From positions 1 to 9,571 of the forward strand of contig CAJTSP010000100.1 of NCBI GenBank assembly GCA_910578965.1: DNA of 9,571 bases, written 5' to 3'. This document shows, in pieces, positions 5,233 to 9,571 of the stretch; positions within the stretch are counted from its first letter, which is position 1; each line of letters opens with the position of its first letter. The notes beneath the pieces were generated by a model. That model did not search any database, was not told the origin of the DNA, and saw nothing but the letters and a program-made list of their open reading frames with translations. This DNA is from an uncultured Oscillospiraceae bacterium. Its GTDB lineage: Bacteria; Bacillota; Clostridia; Oscillospirales; Ruminococcaceae. The position numbers and the translations under genes were made by a program.

Positions 5233-5404
5233 CCTGTGATCTTCCCCTCCCGCGGCGTCCCGCCGCAAAAACCAGCCTGCCGCCCCGCTCCAATGGCAGC
5301 GCATGCGGAGGCGACCGGCCGCACAACAGCGGCCCGTTTGTCCGTCAAAGGCGCCCGCAAGGCGCCCGCGCAGGCGCTTTTGGGGCCGCGCAGGATACGG
5401 GCGC
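5233..5404 (-). promoter_or_regulatory. Gap between DUF3048 copies B and C: hairpins, no clear promoter
   Basis: On the minus strand a GCGGCG-gga-CGCCGC hairpin (5252-5266) directly abuts the ribosome binding site GGGAGGGG of copy C (5243-5251 region). Just before it is a T5 run (5267-5271) preceded by GC-rich sequence that can fold loosely (CCGC and GCGG arms). This might be a weak terminator or attenuator after copy B. GGGCGCC-rich repeats lie further upstream (about 5349-5374). I find no -35/-10 pair with correct spacing; TTGACG occurs but has no -10 partner. Confidence 0.35.
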
Positions 5405-6598
5405 CTAATCGTCGCTTTCCTCAAAGGTTTCCTCAATCGCCTGCTCGGGTAGCTGCGGGGCCGCCTCCTCAAAGGATTCGGCTGCAAACTGGCCGGCCTC
5501 GTCAATATCCACTACAGTCAGGTAGGTTTTGCCGCAATTGATCTCGAGGGGGGCGGTCATGTCATAATCGTACAGCACCAGCCCCTCGAGATCGGTGCCC
5601 TTGGTCCACCGCAGGGGGATGATCTGCCCGCCATAGCAGTAATAGCCTACCCCGCCCCAGCTATATTCGGCATACTGCAGGTCCTTGGCCTCGTGGCCGG
5701 GGTAGGTGTGGATGTCGGTAAACAGGATCACCAGGTTGTCAAACGAGAGCTGCTCCCCATTGTTTTCGTCGATGCTGTCCCGATAATCGCCCAAGGGGCT
5801 GTAAAACTGGCTCATGAGATACTTCCCGGCAGCCTCGTCGTACATAAAACGGGTACGGTAGCTGGCCGAATGCCGGATGGTCACCCGCCCGGCCGGCTCG
5901 CCGGCCAGGGCGCGGGGCGGCTCACGGTAATCCACAAAGGTAAAAAAGGTGCTGTTATAGCTGCGCCGGTCGTCCACCTCCTTGCGCTGGATGTACCCGG
6001 CAATGTGCTCGCCGTCGGTATAGGCGGTGTGCTCGATGGCCACTCCGTTGCCGGCCCAGTTCACCCGGCCCTTGTCCCGCCACCAGAAGCCGCTGTCAAA
6101 GTTGCCCTCGATATTCCACTCGTCATACTGATAGTTGTCGATATATTCTTTTTGCACCACGCTCTGGCCGATGTGTACATACAGCGGTTGCCAGGGCAGC
6201 ACCAGCCGGAAAAACTGGTCCCGCGCAGAACGGATCGGCCCAATCATGGGGATGGTATTATAATCGTTAAAAAGGGCCATAAAGCGGGTAATGCCGCCCT
6301 CCACCTTGATCTCGCAGAGCACCTGCGCCTGTGAAAGCCCGCGCTGCGGCCGGCAGGAGGTGAGGTTGTTGACCATGACCGCCGTGATCCGCTGCCCCTC
6401 GGGAAAAGCGGCGTCCTTTTCAAAGCCGGTAAGCAGGTTTGCCTCATACGGCTCCGGGGTAGGGGTAGGCTCCGGGGTAGGCTCGGGGGTAGCGGCAGGC
6501 ACAACGGCGCCCGGGCCGGACGAGCCCGGCGCCGCGCAGCCGGGCAGCAGCCCGGCTGCCAGCACAAGGGCAAGGATACAGGCAATCCATCGTTTCAT
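5405..6598 (-). CDS. DUF3048 (YerB-family) lipoprotein, copy B
   Basis: A 397-residue predicted surface lipoprotein. The signal peptide runs to the lipobox LPGC with Cys21, followed by a (TPEP)-rich linker (about 37-50) and a full DUF3048 domain (about 52-365). Conserved segments include NLLTGFE (54-60), ITAVMVNN (71-78), GLSQAQVLCEIKVEGGITRF in the middle, and IGPIRSARDQ (119-128). The C-terminal beta-rich half ends in TYLTVVDI, and the last about 30 residues are acidic (EEAAPQ...EETFEESDD). B. subtilis YerB is the best-known relative; the biochemical role of the family is not established. The ATG at 6598 is preferred because GGAGG lies 7 nt upstream and the signal peptide starts there. It has its own promoter (6677-6705) downstream of the copy A terminator. 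Confidence 0.93.
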   Translation of the reverse strand: MKRWIACILALVLAAGLLPGCAAPGSSGPGAVVPAATPEPTPEPTPTPEPYEANLLTGFEKDAAFPEGQRITAVMVNNLTSCRPQRGLSQAQVLCEIKVEGGITRFMALFNDYNTIPMIGPIRSARDQFFRLVLPWQPLYVHIGQSVVQKEYIDNYQYDEWNIEGNFDSGFWWRDKGRVNWAGNGVAIEHTAYTDGEHIAGYIQRKEVDDRRSYNSTFFTFVDYREPPRALAGEPAGRVTIRHSASYRTRFMYDEAAGKYLMSQFYSPLGDYRDSIDENNGEQLSFDNLVILFTDIHTYPGHEAKDLQYAEYSWGGVGYYCYGGQIIPLRWTKGTDLEGLVLYDYDMTAPLEINCGKTYLTVVDIDEAGQFAAESFEEAAPQLPEQAIEETFEESDD

Positions 6599-6676
6599 AG
6601 CGGTTCCTCCCCGGCGGCGGTGCGCCTTTTGGTGGTATAGGGCCTGCCGGCGCACAGCCCGGGGCCGTGCCGTCTT

Positions 6677-6705
6677 ATTGTACAATGCCCGCAGGGCTTT
6701 GTAAA
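6677..6705 (-). promoter_or_regulatory. Promoter of DUF3048 copy B
   Basis: On the minus strand TTTACA (6700-6705; 5 of 6) and TACAAT (6677-6682; 5 of 6) are separated by exactly 17 bp. Transcription should begin near 6670, about 70 nt before the start codon. Confidence 0.8.
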
Positions 6706-6725
6706 GCGCCCGGCAGAAAATGGGC

Positions 6726-6764
6726 AAAAAACCAACTGCCCGGGGCAGCACAGCCCACGGGCAG
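6726..6764 (-). terminator. Terminator after DUF3048 copy A
   Basis: On the minus strand CTGCCC pairs with GGGCAG (6759-6764 with 6736-6741), and inside it GGGC pairs with GCCC (6753-6756 with 6743-6746) around a 6-nt loop. TTGG and six T residues (6726-6731) follow. It lies about 20 nt after the copy A stop codon and separates copy A from the promoter of copy B. Confidence 0.72.
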
Positions 6765-6784
6765 CACCAGCGCAGGGCCCTGCG

Positions 6785-7891
6785 TCAGGCGTTGATGTCA
6801 GCCAAAGAAACGTCGTTTATACGGCAGTTTTCAATCTGGTCGTCCCCTACCAAGGCCACATAGGTCTGGCCGGGATTGATGAACAGGTCGGTTTCGGTAC
6901 CCTCCTGGTCCACAATGCGCAGCGGCGCGTTGGGCGCGCCCTTGATCCAGCGGACCTTTTCGTACCGGCCGCCGCAAAAGTAGAGCCCCGCGCCCTGCTG
7001 GGCAAAGTTTACCTGGCTGAGCACCCCGTCCGGGTATTTGGTGATCGAGGCAAAAAGCAAGAACACATTGTCGGCCCCATACTGCACCTTAGCGCCCTCG
7101 TCCTTTTGGGGCTCGCCAAATTCCCACTTGTAATATCTGCCGCTGGCCTCATCGTAGCGGAACTCGGACGCGGCATAGCCAGAAAACCGTATGTAAACGG
7201 TACCGGCCTCGCCGCCGGCAAGCTCGCGGGGAGGCTGGTCGTACCGCACAAACCGGAACACCGGCGCAGGCTCGCCTGCGAGGTCCAGCCCGTACTGCTG
7301 TGCCGCCGCGCCAAAGGTCTCGCCGTTTGTGTAAACACAATGCTCCTGGTCGCGGCTCTTGCGGCGTTCGGCGTCAATCCAATAAAAGTTGCGGTACCGC
7401 CCGTCGATAGACCAGACCTCGTCATACCGGTATGTCTCAAGCATCTCGGCCGCATAGGTGGAGGAGCCGATGTGCGCATACAGGCACCCCAGCGGGATCA
7501 TTAGCTGCACATGCTGGTCCCGCGCAGAACGGATTGGCCCCACCGTCGGCATAGAGGCATAGTCCCTCCAAACCCCCATCATGCGGGTAATGCCGCTTTC
7601 GGTAACCGTTTCGTACAAAAGGTCGGCGGTGGATATGCCGCTCTGGGGCAGCGCCGCCCGCACGTTGTTGATCATCACCGCAACCCCGCGCACCCCTTCG
7701 GGGTAACCCTCCCCCTTGGCAAGGCCGGTATAGGGGTTGACGTCCGCTTCCAGCTCAAAAAAGGGGCCCTCGGCCGGTTCGGGGGTAGGCAGGGCAGGGG
7801 CGGCCCCCTCCTGCGGCGGGCCGGGCTGTGCACAGCAGGCAAGCAAGGCACAGGCGGCAAGCGCCGCGGCAATATCCAGCAGCCGTTTCAT
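6785..7891 (-). CDS. DUF3048 (YerB-family) lipoprotein, copy A
   Basis: A 368-residue predicted lipoprotein and the most canonical of the three tandem copies. The signal peptide ends at a Cys pair (C19, C20) in LLACCAQ; C19 fits the lipobox best (LLAC). A short Pro-rich linker (21-43) precedes the domain: VNPYTGLAKGEGYPEGV (51-67), VAVMINN (70-76), LPQSGISTADLLYE (81-94), ITRMMGVWRDY (101-111) and VGPIRSARDQ (117-126). The C-terminal half (about 205-355) shows AGLYFCGGRYEKVRWIKG, the block that aligns with GQIIPLRWTKG in copy B. There is no acidic or Pro-rich tail. The start at 7891 follows GGAGGGAGG by 9 nt. It has its own strong promoter and a terminator. Function is unknown beyond surface localisation. 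Confidence 0.94.
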   Translation of the reverse strand: MKRLLDIAAALAACALLACCAQPGPPQEGAAPALPTPEPAEGPFFELEADVNPYTGLAKGEGYPEGVRGVAVMINNVRAALPQSGISTADLLYETVTESGITRMMGVWRDYASMPTVGPIRSARDQHVQLMIPLGCLYAHIGSSTYAAEMLETYRYDEVWSIDGRYRNFYWIDAERRKSRDQEHCVYTNGETFGAAAQQYGLDLAGEPAPVFRFVRYDQPPRELAGGEAGTVYIRFSGYAASEFRYDEASGRYYKWEFGEPQKDEGAKVQYGADNVFLLFASITKYPDGVLSQVNFAQQGAGLYFCGGRYEKVRWIKGAPNAPLRIVDQEGTETDLFINPGQTYVALVGDDQIENCRINDVSLADINA

Positions 7892-7935
7892 ATCGGGACG
7901 CCTCCCTCCAGAGTATAAACGTTCGGCTACCCTAA

Positions 7936-7964
7936 ATTATAGACGTTTTTGCCGTTTTTGTAAA
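7936..7964 (-). promoter_or_regulatory. Promoter of DUF3048 copy A
   Basis: On the minus strand TTTACA (7959-7964; 5 of 6) and a perfect TATAAT (7936-7941) lie 17 bp apart, with A-rich DNA in the spacer and upstream. The start site would be near 7929, about 38 nt before the ATG. Confidence 0.85.
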
Positions 7965-7975
7965 CACTTTGTAAT

Positions 7976-8020
7976 AAAAAGAGGCTGCTGCGGAATCAGT
8001 CGGCCGGCCGCCGCTACAGC
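7976..8020 (-). terminator. Possible second terminator after the DUF4352-like gene
   Basis: On the minus strand GCTG-ta-GCGG (8011-8020) can pair with CCGC-ag-CAGC (7984-7993), two 4-bp stems split by a 2-nt internal loop. CTC and five T residues (7976-7980) follow. The sequence between the arms is GC-rich. It would back up the stronger terminator at 8032-8062, just upstream of the copy A promoter. Confidence 0.4.
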
Positions 8021-8026
8021 GTCCCC

Positions 8027-8062
8027 AAAACAAAAAGGGCCGCGGCAGATTTGCCGCGGCCC
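8027..8062 (-). terminator. Strong terminator of the DUF4352-like gene
   Basis: A perfect 11-bp stem (8037-8047 with 8052-8062) closes a 4-nt loop. On the minus strand it is followed by TTTTTGTTTT (8027-8036). It begins 27 nt after the lipoprotein stop codon, so the DUF4352-like gene is insulated from the DUF3048 genes downstream. Confidence 0.92.
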
Positions 8063-8089
8063 GGGCAGCCAATTACATGGCTCCCTTGC

Positions 8090-8707
8090 TTATTTCTCAA
8101 AGTACACAAAAAATACGTCGCCCTCGGTATTGTCCTCCCAGACCTCCAGGTAGGAGATCGAGAACTCGGTGGCGTCGGCCGGCACCTGGTACACCAGCTT
8201 ATAGGTCTCGGAGGCGCCGCGCATGAGCTGGTACTGGTCGGGCATCAGGTTATCGCCCGCCAGGCCCTCCTCCTGGTAACCAAAGTCCTGATCGCCGTCG
8301 CCCCACTGGATCTGGAAATCGTAAATGGACATGGGCAGGGTCTGCGAAAAGACGTTGCGCACGGTCACATCGGCAACAATAAGCTGGTTGCCCTCGGCCG
8401 GGGTAATATCGCCATAGGACTCGGGATATTCCACCGAGTTGACGGTATACTCAAAAAAGACGTTGCGCATACGGTCGCCGATACGGCCGCTGAAATATCC
8501 GTCGTCACTCTCGGATTTACGGCCGATCCACTCGTCGCTGGAGGCAGCCGGGGTGGACGCAGCCGGAGTAGAAGCCGCCGGGGTGGACACAGCCGGGGTG
8601 GAGTTGCCGTCCGAGCCCTGCATCATGCTCTGTACGTTGGAGCCGGAGCAGCCTGCGAGCGCCAGCGCCAGGCAGAGCGCCAGGGTCCATGCCAAAAACC
8701 GTTTCAT
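8090..8707 (-). CDS. DUF4352-like lipoprotein with STPA repeat linker
   Basis: A 205-residue predicted lipoprotein. The signal peptide carries the lipobox LAGC with Cys20. A Ser/Gly-rich segment and four STPA(V/A) pentapeptides (36-55) form a flexible spacer that could lift the domain away from the membrane. The rest (about 60-205) is predicted beta-rich: VFFEYTVNSVEYPESYG, NQLIVADVTVRNVFSQTLPM, DFQIQWGDG, ETYKLVYQVPADATEF and a final VFFVYFEK. That strand pattern resembles DUF4352-type immunoglobulin-like domains of Firmicute lipoproteins; the family call is from memory of the pattern and is moderate. The start at 8707 follows GGGAGG by 9 nt. The gene has its own promoter and a strong terminator, so it is probably monocistronic. 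The function is unknown. Confidence 0.88.
   Translation of the reverse strand: MKRFLAWTLALCLALALAGCSGSNVQSMMQGSDGNSTPAVSTPAASTPAASTPAASSDEWIGRKSESDDGYFSGRIGDRMRNVFFEYTVNSVEYPESYGDITPAEGNQLIVADVTVRNVFSQTLPMSIYDFQIQWGDGDQDFGYQEEGLAGDNLMPDQYQLMRGASETYKLVYQVPADATEFSISYLEVWEDNTEGDVFFVYFEK
8543..8602 (-). repeat. Four 15-bp tandem repeats encoding STPA(V/A)
   Basis: Four imperfect 15-bp units lie head to tail inside the DUF4352-like lipoprotein gene and encode STPAV, STPAA, STPAA and STPAA. Units differ by a few third-base and other changes. The in-frame length means that gain or loss of units would only lengthen or shorten the surface stalk. Confidence 0.8.
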
Positions 8708-8793
8708 TGTGTAAATCCTCCCTAAGTAGATTACTGTGTTTTTGCTTTTCAGCACAAAGCAAGGCAGCCCAAAAGCCTGCCTAAAACACTATT

Positions 8794-8822
8794 ATTATAG
8801 TATAGAGCCCCGCAATTTGCAA
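8794..8822 (-). promoter_or_regulatory. Promoter of the DUF4352-like gene
   Basis: On the minus strand TTGCAA (8817-8822; 4 of 6) and a perfect TATAAT (8794-8799) are 17 bp apart. The start site would be near 8787. The transcript's first bases include an AGGCAG/CTGCCT hairpin (8762-8767 with 8777-8782), which may protect the 5' end. The leader is about 80 nt. Confidence 0.7.
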
Positions 8823-8925
8823 GCCCCGCGGAAATTTTCTTTTCACATTCTTTACACAAAGCCTCATTTTTGCCTATGCTGCGTTAAATATAAGTCATAC
8901 AGGGCTGCGTATCGCCGGCCCGGCA

Positions 8926-8954
8926 TTGCCAAAACCTCACAGGTAGTATATGAT
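8926..8954 (+). promoter_or_regulatory. Promoter of the small membrane protein gene
   Basis: TTGCCA (8926-8931; 5 of 6) and TATGAT (8949-8954; 5 of 6) are 17 bp apart. The -10 covers an in-frame ATG at 8950, so that codon cannot be the start of an mRNA made here, and the ATG at 9013 is favoured. A weaker possible upstream promoter is TTTACA (8851-8856) with TATGCT (8875-8880, 18-bp spacer). The rest of 8823-8925 holds nothing I recognise. Confidence 0.72.
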
Positions 8955-9012
8955 AGAGGCGGCGGCGCGCAGCTTCTGCCAATCCGGCGCGCCGGGAAAC
9001 AGGGATAACGCC

Positions 9013-9183
9013 ATGAGAACGCTTCGCCGCATTTTTTCGATCCTGCTGGGGGTGGCCGCAGGGGTGGCCGCCGTAAAGATTCTAAAGGGCTACGACCCGG
9101 GCGGGCCGATCGAGGGGGAGTTTACCGAGCTGCCCACCCCCGAAGAAAAAAAGGAAGCCGCGCCCGGCCCCGGCCTGTCCTGA
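9013..9183 (+). CDS. Small single-pass membrane protein, hypothetical
   Basis: A 56-residue protein of unknown function. Basic residues (R2, R5, R6) precede a hydrophobic helix (about 7-22: IFSILLGVAAGVAAVK), then a soluble tail with Gly/Pro, acidic residues and a PTPEEKKEAAPGPG end. By the positive-inside rule the N-terminus would face the cytoplasm and the tail the outside; there is no lipobox or signal peptidase site. The start at 9013 is supported by AGGGA 7 nt upstream and by the promoter -10 at 8949-8954. An in-frame start at 8950 would add 21 residues but lies inside that promoter. It precedes the YbaK-type gene by about 100 nt and might be co-transcribed with it. I recognise no family. 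Confidence 0.7.
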   Translation: MRTLRRIFSILLGVAAGVAAVKILKGYDPGGPIEGEFTELPTPEEKKEAAPGPGLS

Positions 9184-9213
9184 CAGGCCGGCCGGTTCTT
9201 GCCGGCCGGCCTG
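9184..9213. other. 12-bp GC hairpin right after the small gene
   Basis: A perfect 12-bp inverted repeat (9184-9195 with 9202-9213) with a 6-nt loop starts immediately after the stop codon. No T-run follows on either strand, so it is not a standard intrinsic terminator. It may stabilise the 3' end of the message or be a processing or pausing site. Confidence 0.5.
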
Positions 9214-9229
9214 CGAGGGGAAAAACTGC

Positions 9230-9265
9230 AAAAAACGCCGGCGGCCCGGCATCGGCGGGCCGCCG
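9230..9265 (-). terminator. Terminator-like hairpin oriented against the flanking plus-strand genes
   Basis: CGGCGGCCC (9239-9247) and GGGCCGCCG (9257-9265) form a 9-bp stem around a 9-nt loop. On the minus strand GCG and six T residues (9230-9235) follow it. On the plus strand it has no T tail and lies 5 nt before the AGGAGG of the next gene. It could stop antisense transcription or affect translation of the YbaK-type gene. Confidence 0.4.
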
Positions 9266-9284
9266 TAAAAAGGAGGGTACCGGT

Positions 9285-9571
9285 ATGTCGCTGGAACGTG
9301 CGCGGCAATGGCTGGCCCGGTACGGGCTGGAGGGGCGCATCCGGGAATTTGAGGTGTCGAGCGCAACGGTGGAGCTTGCGGCCCAGGCGCTGGGCTGCGA
9401 GCCCAGCCATATTGCAAAAACCCTTTCGTTTGCGATGGGCGAGGGGTGCATACTGGTGGTGGCCGCCGGCGATGCCCGGGTGGACAACGCCAAATTCAAG
9501 GCCTGCTTCGGCCTCAAGGCCAAGATGCTGCCGGCCGATGCGGTAGAGCCGCTGGTAGGGCACGGGGTAGG
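9285..9571 (+). CDS. YbaK/EbsC-type aminoacyl-tRNA deacylase (5' part, runs off the window)
   Basis: The first 95 codons of a protein of the prolyl-tRNA editing (YbaK/EbsC/ProX) superfamily, small cytosolic enzymes that hydrolyse mischarged tRNAs, typically Cys-tRNA-Pro or Ala-tRNA-Pro. Evidence: the N-terminal RARQWLARYGLEGRIREF helix region, then SSATVELAAQALGCEPSHIAKTL, whose Lys45 matches the conserved functional lysine of the family. It continues with ILVVAAGDARVDNAKFKACFG and the start of the GHxVG motif (from residue 92), which in relatives continues as GGVxPFG. AGGAGG (9271-9276) lies 8 nt before the ATG. The remainder of the gene, probably about 60 further codons, lies beyond the right edge, so completeness and specificity cannot be judged. 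Confidence 0.9.
   Translation, partial: MSLERARQWLARYGLEGRIREFEVSSATVELAAQALGCEPSHIAKTLSFAMGEGCILVVAAGDARVDNAKFKACFGLKAKMLPADAVEPLVGHGV

Noticed and set aside
5233..5505. N-terminal extension of copy C to 492 residues
   Set aside because: The extension is Arg/Pro-rich, precedes a complete signal peptide with lipobox, lies across the stop of copy B, and has no ribosome binding site; the ATG at 5232 does.
1..9571. CRISPR array, insertion sequence, integrase, tRNA or rRNA gene
   Set aside because: No spaced identical repeats, no transposase or recombinase reading frame, no terminal repeats and no tRNA/rRNA-like sequence were seen on either strand.

Overview
The window looks like chromosome from a high-GC Firmicute of the class Clostridia, most likely a gut Oscillospiraceae/Ruminococcaceae-type bacterium. 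This is inferred, not proven. The reasons are the AbrB/SpoVT-type regulator with a CxxC...CxxC tail, four Gram-positive lipoproteins (three of the YerB/DUF3048 family, one DUF4352-like), strong GGAGG ribosome binding sites, sigma-A-type promoters with 17-bp spacers, and compact U-tailed intrinsic terminators. I see no transposase, integrase, tRNA, rRNA or CRISPR array.

Layout, left to right. Positions 1-149 hold two divergent promoters, one facing left out of the window and one driving trpS (tryptophanyl-tRNA synthetase, 275-1276, +). trpS ends in a hairpin terminator. An AT-rich stretch follows, with a tandem 9-bp repeat and a perfect -35 box that drives a 90-residue AbrB-like regulator (1644-1916, +). 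A 19-bp perfect palindrome separates it from a convergent XRE-type regulator (2098-2784, -). The regulator's roughly 400-bp upstream region carries a strong promoter and several nested inverted repeats that look like an autoregulatory operator and/or structured leader. A histidine phosphatase (3189-3830, +) follows, with its own strong terminator.

Positions 4027-8707 are a run of four minus-strand lipoprotein genes. In transcription order these are a DUF4352-like lipoprotein, then three DUF3048 (YerB-family) lipoproteins. The first three genes (DUF4352-like, DUF3048 copies A and B) have clear promoters of their own. The DUF4352-like gene and copy A are also closed by terminators. The last copy (C) has no promoter I can see, so it probably depends on read-through from copy B. 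It has also lost part of the conserved GPIRSARD motif and gained a Pro/Glu-rich tail.

The right end returns to the plus strand with a 56-residue single-pass membrane protein (9013-9183) and the first 95 codons of a YbaK/EbsC-type aminoacyl-tRNA deacylase (9285 to the window end).

Two translation-fidelity genes (trpS, ybaK-type) flank regulatory and cell-surface genes, but nothing in the sequence links them functionally. The most distinctive elements are the tandem array of three diverged DUF3048 lipoproteins and the multi-hairpin upstream region of the XRE gene.
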